Shown here: piece after piece, positions 43,574-52,659 of the stretch
How the letters are laid out: each line of letters opens with the position of its first letter
How positions within the stretch are numbered: the stretch's first letter is position 1
DNA from: Ulvibacter antarcticus
GTDB lineage: Bacteria > Bacteroidota > Bacteroidia > Flavobacteriales > Flavobacteriaceae
Length of the DNA stretch: 64,000 nucleotides
Assembly (NCBI RefSeq): GCF_003688405.1
Contig: NZ_REFC01000014.1
Location: forward strand, 310,001-374,000
Direction: 5' to 3'
Position numbers and translations under genes: made by a program
The notes under the pieces: generated by a model
What the model was told of the DNA's origin: nothing
The model's input: only the letters and a program-made list of their open reading frames with translations
Databases searched by the model: none

Positions 43574-43941
43574 ATTAGTTTGGTAAGCCACATTCCTAAA
43601 AACACAGCGGCAAACCCAACAACGAGACTTCCGAAGGTATAAAAGGCAAAGGAAGTAAGATCTCCGGATTTCAGGAAAACATGATTCTCGTACGCAAATG
43701 CTGAAAAGGTCGTAAATCCGCCGCAGAATCCAGTGGCTAGAAACAACACCGTATTATTCGATAGGGAGTTGTTTTTGAGTGCAATTCCTAAAATTATTCC
43801 AATAATTAGGCTTCCAATTATATTGGCTGCAAAGGTGCCATATGGAATCCCATCTTTTGGGCTGTTAAGTAAAGTGCCAATCCAATATCGGAGTGAACTA
43901 CCCAAGCCGCCACCTAAAAAGACAAGGAGTAATTGCTTCAT
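43570..43941 (-). CDS. crcB: Fluoride ion channel CrcB/Fluc
   Basis: A small four-helix channel that exports fluoride as an antiparallel dimer. Length 123 is typical. LGGGLGSSLRYWIG, GTFAANIIGSLIIGI and FLATGFCGGFTTFSAFAYE (the Phe and Thr/Ser track residues) are the family marks. No fluoride riboswitch is visible upstream; instead it lies 3 nt behind the SRPBCC-domain gene and is probably its operon partner. Confidence 0.95.
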   Translation of the reverse strand: MKQLLLVFLGGGLGSSLRYWIGTLLNSPKDGIPYGTFAANIIGSLIIGIILGIALKNNSLSNNTVLFLATGFCGGFTTFSAFAYENHVFLKSGDLTSFAFYTFGSLVVGFAAVFLGMWLTKLI

Positions 43942-43944
43942 GAA

Positions 43945-44991
43945 TTAATTATTACTAATTCCACTTCCAAGGATTGGAATATAGACTTCGGTCAACCAGT
44001 TAGCCGGATTTGGCACTTCTCCCGGATCGGTACTATACACCTCAAACATTTTGGCAGTAGGGTGAATTATCAGGTTATTTTCGGCTATGTACTTCTTCGC
44101 TTCTTTGTATACCTCAGGCAGATGCTCGTATTTTCCTTTTAACGTAGTTTTTATAGTTGTAATGGGCTGCATAAAACCACAAAGAACAGGGCTTCCTGCG
44201 GGGGTGATAATTTTTTCCCTCACAGGAATACAAGCCGAAAAGATCACATTTCCATTGGCTTCATCAATTTGGTTGTAGATTGTAAAAGGCATTCCTGCCA
44301 TTTGAATGTTGTTTTCTTGCATATATCCCGATACCTGCCCTAACATTGGGCCCATTTTCTGACCGACATCACTTTGCATTGATGAGGTAGTGTTATACAT
44401 ATAATAACCTCCACCATAATTAGTAACACCATCAACATTAATAGAATATTCATTCATTTTTTTCATTACAAGAGTTTCAAGACCTTCTAGTCCTTTTTGA
44501 TTCATTTCGTGCATTTGTGAGTCAAAATCCATATCACTAGTCGCATAATAAACCTTATCCATTAAAGGGTGTTCTCCTTTCATGCCCCAAGTGACTTTCG
44601 TGCCTCCCTCAACCTCTTCAAAATTCCAGTATACTTTGGGGTTTCTTTCACCTCCGGGCGTAAGTAAGGTGAGATCTTGTTCAATTTCTTTATTTGGGAT
44701 TACCTTCGTTGTAGTCATGGAACCATCCATTTCGCCTTTCCAGGAATAAGACGCTCCTTCACCTTCAGTTTTTTCGGCATAGGTGAGAATCATAGTAGAG
44801 TCTTCTTTTTTCCAGGGTCCCCATTCTTCCCATGTTTTGTAGTCATTTACGATGTTAAATACTACTTCTGCAGGAGCCTTAATTACTTTTGTATCTGTTA
44901 TATCATAGTTTCCGTCCTTGGTTCCAAAATAGATGGCACCGCCAATTAATACGATTAGAATAAGAAAGAATAGATACTTTAAAATTTTCAT
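43945..44991 (-). CDS. SRPBCC (START-like) plus GyrI-like effector-binding domain protein (348 aa)
   Basis: An N-terminal membrane anchor (YLFFLILIVLIGGAIYFG) is followed by a polyketide cyclase/SRPBCC domain (residues about 30-175; IKAPAEVVFNIVNDYKTWEEWGPW) and a GyrI/AraC-effector-like domain (about 190-348; PFTIYNQIDEANGNVIFSACIPV and YEHLPEVYKEAKKYIAENNL). Both domains bind small hydrophobic ligands. The ligand is unknown. It is coupled to crcB. Confidence 0.85.
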   Translation of the reverse strand: MKILKYLFFLILIVLIGGAIYFGTKDGNYDITDTKVIKAPAEVVFNIVNDYKTWEEWGPWKKEDSTMILTYAEKTEGEGASYSWKGEMDGSMTTTKVIPNKEIEQDLTLLTPGGERNPKVYWNFEEVEGGTKVTWGMKGEHPLMDKVYYATSDMDFDSQMHEMNQKGLEGLETLVMKKMNEYSINVDGVTNYGGGYYMYNTTSSMQSDVGQKMGPMLGQVSGYMQENNIQMAGMPFTIYNQIDEANGNVIFSACIPVREKIITPAGSPVLCGFMQPITTIKTTLKGKYEHLPEVYKEAKKYIAENNLIIHPTAKMFEVYSTDPGEVPNPANWLTEVYIPILGSGISNN

Positions 44992-45179
44992 GGTTATAGG
45001 GAATTAGATTATAGATGTTAAAGATAATCAATTTTTGTCCTTCCTTTTGAATCTGAAAAAAATCATTATGTGTTGAAATGAAATTATTATTGCTTAAACC
45101 CGTTAGTTGGCTATTTTTTAAGGTATTGCAGCATATTTTAAACAAATTTTCGGAATGATAATCACTTCTATTATTTTGT

Positions 45180-45187
45180 TACATTTG
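45180..45187 (+). promoter_or_regulatory. -7 box of the M49 peptidase gene
   Basis: TACATTTG matches the consensus. It lies 20 nt before ATG 45200 and rules out the upstream ATG at 45155, because transcription would start after it. Confidence 0.5.
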
Positions 45188-45199
45188 TCAAAACTAAAA

Positions 45200-47248
45200 A
45201 TGAATAAAATGAAGAATACTTTTGTTATAGCGATAGCTATGAGTACTGCCCTTTTATTTTCTTGTAAAGAAGGAACTAAAGATATGCCGGAGCCGGAAGT
45301 TGCCGAGGTGAAGACCGATGATTTTAATTATTTGGTAGAGCAATTTTCCGATATTAAAGTGTTGAGGTATCAGATTCCAAGTTGGGATGATCTTTCCTTG
45401 AAGGAACAAAAGCTGGTATATTATCTTACTCAAGCAGGTTTGTCAGGTAGAGATATCATCTGGGACCAAAACTATCGACATAACCTTACGATTCGTAAAG
45501 CGTTGGAGAATATCTACGCAAACTACGATGGCGATAAGGCTTCAGAAGATTGGAAAAACTTCGAAGTTTACATGAAAAGAGTTTGGTTCTCAAGCGGGAT
45601 CCATCATCATTATTCTAATGATAAGATGAAACCTGATTTTTCTTCAGAATACTTAAAAGAATTACTTGCAGCTACAAGTACTAAGCTAGAAGGAGAAGCT
45701 TTTGAGGTGATTTTTAACGATAAAGATGCTAAAAAAGTAAATCAAGGAAAAGGAGTTGACAATGTAGGTCTTTCTGCAGTGAACTTTTATGGACCGAATG
45801 TGACTAACAAGGATGTTGAAGCGTTTTATGCAGCAAAGAAATCTCCAGATCCTAAAAAGCCGTTATCATATGGTTTAAATTCTCAGTTGGTAAAAGAAAA
45901 TGGTGTATTGAAGGAACGTGTTTACAAGTCTGGCGGACTTTATGGTTCTGCGATCGATAAGATTGTAGAATGGTTAGAAAAAGCACAAGGAGTAGCCGAA
46001 AATAAAGCACAAGGTGATGCTTTAGGTCTGTTGATTAAGTATTATAAGACAGGTGACTTACAAACATGGGATGACTATAATGTAGCTTGGACTGCTGCTA
46101 CCGATGGTAATGTAGATTATATAAATAGTTTTATTGAGGTATATAACGATCCATTAGGATATAGAGGTTCTTACGAAACAATTGTACAGATTAAGGATTT
46201 TGATATGTCTGAAAAAATGGCTGTTCTTTCTGAAAATGCTCAATGGTTTGAAGATAATTCACCTTTAATGGAAGAGCACAAAAAAAAGAATGTTGTAGGA
46301 GTTTCTTATAAAGTTGTGAATGTTGCTGGAGAGGCTGGAGATGCTTCACCAAGTACTCCAATTGGCGTGAATTTACCAAACGCAAACTGGATTCGTGCTG
46401 AGGTTGGAAGTAAGTCGGTTTCTTTAGGGAATATCATTCATGCTTATAACAACGCTGGAAGTTCTGGACGTTTAAAAGAATATGTAAACAGCGAAGAAGA
46501 ATTTGAATTGGAAGAAAAGTACGGGCAGGTAGGTGATAAGTTGCATACTGCTTTGCACGAAGTAATCGGGCATGCTTCAGGACAATTAAACCCTGGAGTT
46601 GGTGAAACAAAGGAGACGCTAAAAAATTATGCTTCTACTTTGGAAGAAGGTCGTGCAGATTTAGTAGGTCTTTATTATCTATACAATCCTAAAATTCAGG
46701 AACTTGGATTGGTGGATGACTGGAAAATGGTAGGAAGAGCTGCTTACGATGGTTATATCAGAAATGGAATGATGACACAATTGATTCGTTTGAATTTGGG
46801 TGACGACGTGGAAGAAGCACATATGCGTAATCGTCAATGGGTATCTGCCTGGGCTTATGAAAAAGGAAAAGCTGACAACGTTATTGAAAAGGTGACCCGT
46901 GATGGAAAAACCTATTTCAAGATCAATGATTACGATAAGTTACATGGTCTATTCGGACAATTATTACGTGAAACACAACGTATTAAGTCTGAAGGTGATT
47001 ACGCTGCTGTGGAAGCTTTGGTTGAAGGTTACGGTGTAAAAGTTGATCAAGCAATTCATGCTGAGGTTTTAGAGCGTAATAAGCAGTTTACATCAGCTCC
47101 TTACAGTGGATTTGTAAATCCTGTAATCGTTGCAGATATGAGCGACAGTGGAGAGATTGAAGGCTTTAGTATAGAGCAGCCTGAATCGTTTGCATCACAG
47201 ATGATGGAATATTCTAAAAACTACAATAATTTACCAGAGAAGAACTAA
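45200..47248 (+). CDS. Peptidase M49 (dipeptidyl peptidase III-like) lipoprotein (682 aa)
   Basis: A zinc metallopeptidase that removes dipeptides from N-termini. The zinc motif HEXXGH is present as HEVIGH at residues about 453-458, and the second-ligand motif EEGRAD follows about 50 residues later (EECRAE in animal enzymes). The N-terminus MNKMKNTFVIAIAMSTALLFSCKEG is a lipoprotein signal, so the enzyme should sit in the periplasm or outer membrane. The ATG at 45200 or 45209 is the likely start. The family is about 680-700 residues, in agreement. Confidence 0.92.
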   Translation: MNKMKNTFVIAIAMSTALLFSCKEGTKDMPEPEVAEVKTDDFNYLVEQFSDIKVLRYQIPSWDDLSLKEQKLVYYLTQAGLSGRDIIWDQNYRHNLTIRKALENIYANYDGDKASEDWKNFEVYMKRVWFSSGIHHHYSNDKMKPDFSSEYLKELLAATSTKLEGEAFEVIFNDKDAKKVNQGKGVDNVGLSAVNFYGPNVTNKDVEAFYAAKKSPDPKKPLSYGLNSQLVKENGVLKERVYKSGGLYGSAIDKIVEWLEKAQGVAENKAQGDALGLLIKYYKTGDLQTWDDYNVAWTAATDGNVDYINSFIEVYNDPLGYRGSYETIVQIKDFDMSEKMAVLSENAQWFEDNSPLMEEHKKKNVVGVSYKVVNVAGEAGDASPSTPIGVNLPNANWIRAEVGSKSVSLGNIIHAYNNAGSSGRLKEYVNSEEEFELEEKYGQVGDKLHTALHEVIGHASGQLNPGVGETKETLKNYASTLEEGRADLVGLYYLYNPKIQELGLVDDWKMVGRAAYDGYIRNGMMTQLIRLNLGDDVEEAHMRNRQWVSAWAYEKGKADNVIEKVTRDGKTYFKINDYDKLHGLFGQLLRETQRIKSEGDYAAVEALVEGYGVKVDQAIHAEVLERNKQFTSAPYSGFVNPVIVADMSDSGEIEGFSIEQPESFASQMMEYSKNYNNLPEKN

Positions 47249-47270
47249 GTTCGTTTTTTCTTCGGAAGCA

Positions 47271-47304
47271 AAAACCTCCTTGTGAAAGCAAGGAGGTTTT
47301 TTTT
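47271..47304 (+). terminator. Terminator of the M49 peptidase gene
   Basis: AAAACCTCCTT (47271-47281) pairs with AAGGAGGTTTT (47290-47300), T8 follows. Confidence 0.9.
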
Positions 47305-47491
47305 ATCCTTTTAAATATGTCTTTATTCCAAGTAAAAGCAATACAAAAACAATAAAGCCAATTAATATCCAAAAGCTGCCTTTGTAATGTTTTTTGTGAA
47401 GCATCTTGTCTTTCCGGTAACTAAAGATTATTAAGATTACAAATCCGATAAAAAATAAAATGGCGAAGACCAATTGACCGGTACTGAACAT
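47303..47491 (-). CDS. Small two-helix membrane protein (62 aa)
   Basis: Two hydrophobic helices (LVFAILFFIGFVILIIFSY and FWILIGFIVFVLLLLGI) flank a basic loop (RKDKMLHKKHYKGS). The residue choice is that of a real protein and I recall similar short proteins in other flavobacteria. Function unknown. It ends at the terminator of the convergent gene. Confidence 0.7.
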   Translation of the reverse strand: MFSTGQLVFAILFFIGFVILIIFSYRKDKMLHKKHYKGSFWILIGFIVFVLLLLGIKTYLKG

Positions 47492-47859
47492 AAATTTGTA
47501 GTTTTACGATTGCAAAAATACAAATTTGTAAAGACCTACTACTATTACGTCTCGATTCTTTATTCGCTAATAAAGTTTACAAAAACTGAGATGATGATGG
47601 TGTTTTAATTTCGTTTTTTGGAATATGGAATATGGAATATGGAATATGGAATATGGAATTTGAGATTTGGCTTTTGGAATTTGCCTGAAAGTCATTTGCG
47701 TTAGCGATAGAACGGTTTGTCTGAGCTCTTTTTTATTTTCGCCAGAGCGGAAATGAAAAAAGCGAGAAGTGAAAGCGCGACTCACCGAACCTTAGTGAAG
47801 GAGGGGAACGCCATAAAATGAAATAGTATAAATTGTAAAGTAGAAATTCAGGTAATTAT
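47492..47859. other. Noncoding region with a heptamer tandem repeat
   Basis: It contains the GGAATAT repeat at 47620-47661 and otherwise no recognisable gene. The minus-strand frame at 47567-47785 is driven by the repeat and rejected. Confidence 0.6.
47620..47661 (+). repeat. Heptamer tandem repeat GGAATAT x5 plus GGAATTT
   Basis: Five exact copies of GGAATAT (47620-47654) and one variant copy (47655-47661). The period of 7 could change by slippage. Confidence 0.95.
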
Positions 47860-48249
47860 ATGAAAAATAAAATAGCAGCTGTACATGAGTTCCATTCCGC
47901 TTTCGGATTGGGGATTGAGAATAATCCAACCGCCGATTTAGACATTAAAAAGAACCTTTTGCGTTATGAGCTAATGCGGGAGGAAAACGAAGAGTATCTG
48001 GAGGCAGCAAATAACCACGATCTTGTGGAAGTAGCAGATGCCCTAGGGGATATGCTCTATATATTGTGTGGAACCATTATTGAACATGGAATGCAGCATA
48101 AAATTGAGGAAGTCTTTAACGAAATTCAACGTAGTAATATGAGTAAGTTGGGAACTGATGGAAAACCAATTTTCCGGGAAGATGGAAAAGTATTGAAAGG
48201 CCCAAATTATTTTAAGCCAAACATCAAAGCTATTCTGGAAAAGGAATAA
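47860..48249 (+). CDS. MazG-like nucleotide pyrophosphohydrolase (129 aa)
   Basis: An all-alpha NTP-PPase that hydrolyses nucleoside triphosphates to monophosphate and pyrophosphate. The metal-binding ExxE..ExxD pattern is seen as EENEEYLEA (residues about 41-49) and EVADALGD (about 57-64). The C-terminal tail GTDGKPIFREDGKVLKGPNYFKPNI is typical of the phosphoribosyl-ATP-diphosphatase-like subgroup in Bacteroidota. It is likely a house-cleaning enzyme, and the nucleotide is unknown. Confidence 0.85.
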   Translation: MKNKIAAVHEFHSAFGLGIENNPTADLDIKKNLLRYELMREENEEYLEAANNHDLVEVADALGDMLYILCGTIIEHGMQHKIEEVFNEIQRSNMSKLGTDGKPIFREDGKVLKGPNYFKPNIKAILEKE

Positions 48250-48324
48250 AGCACTAAAATATGAAACCTTAAATGATTCTTTCTCCCATTGGGAGAAGGC
48301 TAGGATGAGGGTTAAATGAGGGTT

Positions 48325-49392
48325 CTAAATCTCATATCTCCAACCAAAAGTATCTTCACTTCGGTTGTACTGTATATCCATTAATGCTTTTTTAAACTTA
48401 GTAGAATAACCTCCATCTGTAGAAGGAAGCTCGTACACATCTTCTTTGTAACCAAAGGCACTCACCGGACTAATAACGGCGGCAGTACCTGCTCCGAAGA
48501 TTTCTTTTAGTGTGCCATTTTTAGCTGCTGCGACTATTTCGGAAACTAATACCGGACGTACTTCTATTGGAATTCCTTCTTTTTCTGCAAGAGCGATCAC
48601 ACTTTTACGAGTCACCCCATCTAATATACGATCACTGATAGGTGCAGTTATGAGCGTATCGTTAATTCTGAAAAAAACATTCATGGTTCCTGCCTCTTCC
48701 AGATATTTGTGCTCATCTGAATCGGTCCAGATCACTTGTTGAAATCCTTTTTCACGGGCTAAATTTGTTGGATAGAACTGTGCACCATAATTTCCTGCTG
48801 CTTTTGCCGCTCCAACTCCTCCATTAGAAGACCTGCTGTAATGCTCTGCAATAACGACACGTACATCACCAGTATAGTAGGCCTGCGCTGGTGACATTAA
48901 TATCATGAATTTATATTCATCCGATGGCGAAGCCGATACTCCAGCTTGTGTTGCCATAACAAATGGTCGGAGGTATAAGGAGTTTCCGTTTCCGGGTTTA
49001 ATCCAATCACGATCCAGGTCGATTAATTTATGCAATGCTTCAAAGAAAAGAGCTTCCGGGAATTCCGGGATTGCCATTCTTACAGCTGATTTGTTTATTC
49101 GCTTCTGATTTTCATCCGGGCGGAAAAGAAATACTTTGCCATTATCGTCTTTATATGCTTTCATTCCTTCGAATACAGCTTGCCCGTAATGAAACACTTT
49201 CGCGGCAGGCGATAGTGTTAAAGGGCCGAAAGGACGGATAGTCGGATTTTGCCATTTACCGTCAATATAATCACACTCAAACATATGGTCTGAAAAATCT
49301 TTTCCAAATAACAGCTTATTGAAATCGACTTGATCAATTTTTGAGGTTCCTATTTTTTGGACTTTAATTTGATCTTGTGTGACTTTATTCAT
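48325..49392 (-). CDS. ilvE: Branched-chain amino acid aminotransferase
   Basis: A PLP enzyme of fold type IV that catalyses the last step of leucine, isoleucine and valine synthesis and the first of their breakdown. FHYGQAVFEGMKAY, YLRPFVMATQ and KYLEEAGTMNVFF are hallmark segments, and ILDGVTRKSVIALA contains the conserved GvTR. Length 355 matches the bacterial class II family. Confidence 0.95.
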   Translation of the reverse strand: MNKVTQDQIKVQKIGTSKIDQVDFNKLLFGKDFSDHMFECDYIDGKWQNPTIRPFGPLTLSPAAKVFHYGQAVFEGMKAYKDDNGKVFLFRPDENQKRINKSAVRMAIPEFPEALFFEALHKLIDLDRDWIKPGNGNSLYLRPFVMATQAGVSASPSDEYKFMILMSPAQAYYTGDVRVVIAEHYSRSSNGGVGAAKAAGNYGAQFYPTNLAREKGFQQVIWTDSDEHKYLEEAGTMNVFFRINDTLITAPISDRILDGVTRKSVIALAEKEGIPIEVRPVLVSEIVAAAKNGTLKEIFGAGTAAVISPVSAFGYKEDVYELPSTDGGYSTKFKKALMDIQYNRSEDTFGWRYEI

Positions 49393-49411
49393 GTGAACGG
49401 TTGTTAGTCTA

Positions 49412-49439
49412 CAAAAATAGGTAAAATATTAACCACAAA
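49412..49439 (-). promoter_or_regulatory. ilvE promoter
   Basis: On the minus strand TTTG (49439-49436) is followed after 16 nt by TATTTTTG (49419-49412). The spacing is slightly short. Confidence 0.45.
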
Positions 49440-49455
49440 AAATCTAAAAAAATGA

Positions 49456-49463
49456 TAAATTTG
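49456..49463 (+). promoter_or_regulatory. -7 box of the DUF4920 gene
   Basis: TAAATTTG is an exact match, 40 nt before the start codon, divergent from ilvE. Confidence 0.5.
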
Positions 49464-49502
49464 CTTTAACTTATATTATTATTAATTTCTGAATATCTTA
49501 AA

Positions 49503-50027
49503 ATGAAAAACATACTTTTTGTCGCCTTGATGGCACTGTTTGCGGTTGGTTGTAACAATGATAAAAAGAAGGAAGTCGTTTCTTCTGAAACAGAAGAGAT
49601 AGCCGTTAATTACCAATCTTTTGGTGACAAGATTACAGCTGAAAATGTACTAAATGACGCTGAAATTCAGGAGCGTTTCAAAAGTTTAAAACCGGGTGAT
49701 ACTTTAAACCTAAAGTTTCAATCTGAAGTAAAATCTGTTTGCCAAAGTAAAGGCTGTTGGATGCGCATGGATATGGGCGAAGAAGAGGCTATGGTGAAGT
49801 TTAAAGACTACGGATTCTTTATGCCTAAAGATATTGCAGGACAGAAAGTGATCGTTGAAGGAAAAGCATTTGTGGAAGAAGTGAGCGTTGACGAGCAACG
49901 TCACTATGCTGAAGATGCTGGAAAATCACCAGAAGAAATTGCTGCAATAACAAAGCCTAAACGCACCTTGTCGTTTGTTTCTAATGGAGTCTTAATTCCG
50001 GAAGTAGAAAGCCCGGAAAAGCAGTAA
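49503..50027 (+). CDS. DUF4920 lipoprotein (174 aa)
   Basis: The lipobox AVGCNND marks a lipoprotein. The domain has KSVCQSKGCWMRMDMG near residue 77, a CxxxGCWM motif that suggests metal or haem-like ligand binding, and a YGFFMPKDIAGQKVIVEGKA segment that resembles an OB-fold. These features identify DUF4920, of unknown function. The next gene starts 3 nt later, so they are cotranscribed. Confidence 0.88.
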   Translation: MKNILFVALMALFAVGCNNDKKKEVVSSETEEIAVNYQSFGDKITAENVLNDAEIQERFKSLKPGDTLNLKFQSEVKSVCQSKGCWMRMDMGEEEAMVKFKDYGFFMPKDIAGQKVIVEGKAFVEEVSVDEQRHYAEDAGKSPEEIAAITKPKRTLSFVSNGVLIPEVESPEKQ

Positions 50028-50030
50028 AAT

Positions 50031-50696
50031 TTGAAACGTGAATTCTTAACCACCGGAGATGGGTCTATTACTATTCATATTCCGGAGTGGAATGAGCAAT
50101 ACCATTCTAAACACGGTGCAATTGCTGAGGCCGTGCATGTTTTTATAAAGACAGGCTTACATTATGCTGTGGAGAAAAGGGATACGAAGTCCATTTCCAT
50201 ACTCGAAATCGGATTTGGAACGGGACTCAATGCGTATTTAACCCTTCAACAAGCTATAGAACGCGATTGGAAAATTGATTATACCGGTGTGGAGGGATAT
50301 CCTGTATCGGCTTCAGAAATAGCACAATTAAATTATCCTTCCTTAATAAATGCTTCGGAAGATGAATTCCAAATACTACATACATCTGTATGGGAAAAGC
50401 CTTCAGAAATACATAAAAACTTTCAACTAAGGAAACAGAAAAAGTTCTTTTCAGAAATTGAAGCAACTTCAGAATTCGACCTTATTTACTATGATGCTTT
50501 CGGTGCACGAGTACAACCTGAACTATGGACAGAAGCTGTATTCCAAAGAATGTATGATGCTTTAAAGCCTAAAGGTGTATTGGTGACTTATGCTGCGAAA
50601 GGCAGTGTACGTAGAGCAATGCAAACCGTTGGATTTACAACCGAACGTCTCCCAGGCCCCCCAGGAAAACGTGAAATGCTCCGCGCTGTTAAGTAA
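50031..50696 (+). CDS. mnmD: tRNA 5-methylaminomethyl-2-thiouridine methyltransferase, MnmD-type
   Basis: It methylates nm5s2U34 to mnm5s2U34 in tRNA wobble positions and is the free-standing equivalent of the N-terminal MnmC domain. The SAM-binding motif is ILEIGFGTGLNAYLTL, followed by DLIYYDAFGARVQPELWTEAVFQRMYDALKPKGVLVTYAAKG and the ending GPPGKREMLRA, all characteristic. No oxidase domain is fused. The start is TTG, 3 nt behind the DUF4920 stop. The 3' end of the gene is duplicated just downstream. Confidence 0.92.
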   Translation: MKREFLTTGDGSITIHIPEWNEQYHSKHGAIAEAVHVFIKTGLHYAVEKRDTKSISILEIGFGTGLNAYLTLQQAIERDWKIDYTGVEGYPVSASEIAQLNYPSLINASEDEFQILHTSVWEKPSEIHKNFQLRKQKKFFSEIEATSEFDLIYYDAFGARVQPELWTEAVFQRMYDALKPKGVLVTYAAKGSVRRAMQTVGFTTERLPGPPGKREMLRAVK

Positions 50697-50743
50697 GGAG
50701 TATTCGAGATTTTTTTTCTCAAATGCTCCGTGCTGTTAAGTAA
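50674..50743 (+). repeat. Direct repeat of the mnmD 3' end
   Basis: The 23 nt at 50674-50696, containing the last codons and the stop, recur at 50721-50743 with one C/T difference; 24 nt separate the copies. It looks like a trace of a small tandem duplication or of slippage. Confidence 0.9.
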
Positions 50744-50893
50744 TTATTTTAAGCGATAAGTAATTTTACATTTACTTCATTTGAAATCTAACATAGGTAT
50801 TCTTTCGCTCAATAAATAAAAACAACTATCAATCATAATGTTGCGTTAAGACCTTTGCCAATCATTAGTTTATCTCGTAAATTTAAAATAAAA

Positions 50894-51799
50894 ATGAAGG
50901 TTTTAATTACCGGGGCTACAGGATTTATAGGTAGCAGATTATCTGCAAAGTGCCGCGCTGAAGGTATAAATGTTCATTATTTAACTACTCGGAAAGAAAA
51001 AATCGAAAACGAAAGTGATTACAAAGGCTTTTACTGGAATCCTGACAAAAATGATATCGATTTAGAAGCATTTGAAGGTGTGACTACAATTGTTCATCTG
51101 GCAGGGGCCAACATTGCAAAACGCTGGACAAAAAGCTATAAACGTGTAATTATCAAAAGTAGAGTTCAAACTGCAAACTTACTTTTTACCGCACTCAAGG
51201 GATGTGAACATAATGTAACTCATTTTATATCGGCCAGTGGGATTGGGATTTATCCTCCTTCGGAAACCGCATTGTACACAGAAGAAAGTGATGCTGTTGG
51301 ACAAAATTTTCTTGCAGAGGTTGTTGTTGCATGGGAAGAAGCGGCATCGAGATTTAGGGAATTAGGAATGGATGTAGCGATATTAAGAACAGGTATGGTA
51401 CTAGCGAAGGATGAGGGAGCCTTTCCAAAAATTATTAAACCAATTAAAATGGGTGTGGGAGCACCTCTTGGTGATGGACAACAATGGCAGTCGTGGATTC
51501 ACATCGAAGATCTGGTTGAAATGTATTTCTTTATCATAAAAGAAGAACTCGAGGGCGTCTACAATGGGGTCGCTACTACTCCGGTAACTAATACCAAGCT
51601 TACAAAACTCATTGCTAAAAAAGTTGATGCTGCACTTTGGATGCCTAATATTCCAAAATTTCTTTTAAAATTGATGTTAGGAGAAATGGCAGGTCTGGTG
51701 ACCGAGGGTCAATTGGTAAGTTCCAGTAAAATCGAGCAAACTGGTTATATGTTCAAGTATTCGAATATTGATGCGGCTACAACTAACTTATTGTCCTAG
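50894..51799 (+). CDS. NAD(P)-binding epimerase, TIGR01777 family (301 aa)
   Basis: An extended short-chain dehydrogenase/reductase (SDR) of the YfcH type with Rossmann motif VLITGATGFIGSRL at the N-terminus, LAGANIAKRWTKSYK near residue 72, the SASGIGIYP active-site region and a C-terminal part LPNIPKFLLKLMLGEMA-like (here MPNIPKFLLKLMLGEMAGL). ATG 50894 is chosen because it places the Rossmann strand at the N-terminus; the TTG at 50855 would add 13 unlikely residues. The substrate is unknown. Confidence 0.9.
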   Translation: MKVLITGATGFIGSRLSAKCRAEGINVHYLTTRKEKIENESDYKGFYWNPDKNDIDLEAFEGVTTIVHLAGANIAKRWTKSYKRVIIKSRVQTANLLFTALKGCEHNVTHFISASGIGIYPPSETALYTEESDAVGQNFLAEVVVAWEEAASRFRELGMDVAILRTGMVLAKDEGAFPKIIKPIKMGVGAPLGDGQQWQSWIHIEDLVEMYFFIIKEELEGVYNGVATTPVTNTKLTKLIAKKVDAALWMPNIPKFLLKLMLGEMAGLVTEGQLVSSSKIEQTGYMFKYSNIDAATTNLLS

Positions 51800-51832
51800 A
51801 TTAATTGTGTAATATAACTGCAAATGTCGACC

Positions 51833-51886
51833 TGAACCCGGACGATAATTTTTTAAGCCATATTTAACTGACTTCGACCGGGTTCA
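51833..51886. repeat. Inverted repeat between convergent genes
   Basis: TGAACCCGG (51833-51841) and CCGGGTTCA (51878-51886), 9-bp perfect arms 36 nt apart. It is more GC-rich than its surroundings and might terminate both convergent transcripts. No tRNA can be folded here. Confidence 0.5.
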
Positions 51887-51904
51887 AACCAACAATATTG
51901 TCAA

Positions 51905-52570
51905 TTATTTTGTAGCATGCAGTTCTACAGTTAATTTCATTTCGTCTGAGATAAACTTATCTCCAAGGTTGTCAAAAATAGATTTCGAACCGTAATTCAC
52001 ACCCCATTTTGTACGATCAATGCTGAAAGTTTCACTCTTTATAAGTAATTTTCCTTCTGTAAGGGTGATGGTTGCTGGAAACTCGATCGGATTTGTTTTA
52101 TCTTTTATAGTAAGATTTCCTTTAATTGTGGTTTTACCAGGTGCTGAAGTAGTTGAATTAGTTATTTCAAAAGTAGCTGTAGGATAAGTATTCACATCGA
52201 AAAAATCACCTTCTTTCCCCGCTACTGTACCTTTTAAGTGGGCTTCAAGGTTTGCTTTATCCTCGCCTTCCAGATCTTTATCCACGATAGAATTCATATC
52301 GATGGTAAAATTTCCTGCTTCTATCTCATTTTTATTGATTGAAATACTTCCTGCTGATAATCTGATGTTACCCACATGCGAACCGGTTGGTTTATTACCC
52401 TCCCAGCTAATCACCGAATTGGTAGTATTAACAGTATAGTCGGTTGCCGTGTTACTAGCCTCGGCAGCTTCGATTGTTGCTTCATTTGTTTTGTCTTTAC
52501 TGTCTTTGCAGGATACTACTCCCAAAGAAATAAAAGCAATAAGTGAAATTTTTAAGATGGACTTTTTCAT
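51905..52570 (-). CDS. YceI-family lipoprotein (221 aa)
   Basis: A lipocalin-like domain that binds isoprenoid or other hydrophobic ligands. Lipobox GVVSCKDSK. The domain starts TDYTVNTTNSVISWEGNKPTGSHVGNIRLSAGSI and has DFFDVNTYPTATFEITN and TLTEGKLLIKSETFSIDRTKWGVNYGS, all YceI marks. The acidic linker after the Cys is usual for surface lipoproteins in this phylum. Confidence 0.93.
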   Translation of the reverse strand: MKKSILKISLIAFISLGVVSCKDSKDKTNEATIEAAEASNTATDYTVNTTNSVISWEGNKPTGSHVGNIRLSAGSISINKNEIEAGNFTIDMNSIVDKDLEGEDKANLEAHLKGTVAGKEGDFFDVNTYPTATFEITNSTTSAPGKTTIKGNLTIKDKTNPIEFPATITLTEGKLLIKSETFSIDRTKWGVNYGSKSIFDNLGDKFISDEMKLTVELHATK

Positions 52571-52659
52571 TATATTATGTGTTTATGGTTTGAATGGCAA
52601 ATGTATTTATCTCTTCTGAAGATTTGTCTTAAAGGATTAATAAAATAATTCTGTGACAT

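Noticed and set aside
43942-44060. Fluoride riboswitch before crcB
   Set aside because: crcB lies 3 nt behind another gene on the same strand and no pseudoknot-like conserved sequence is seen.
47567-47785. 72-codon minus-strand frame over the heptamer repeat
   Set aside because: Its repeated IPYSIF residues come from the GGAATAT tandem repeat.
51833-51890. tRNA remnant (GGGTTCAAACC resembles a T-arm)
   Set aside because: No acceptor or anticodon stem can be drawn; the sequence is better explained as an inverted repeat between convergent genes.
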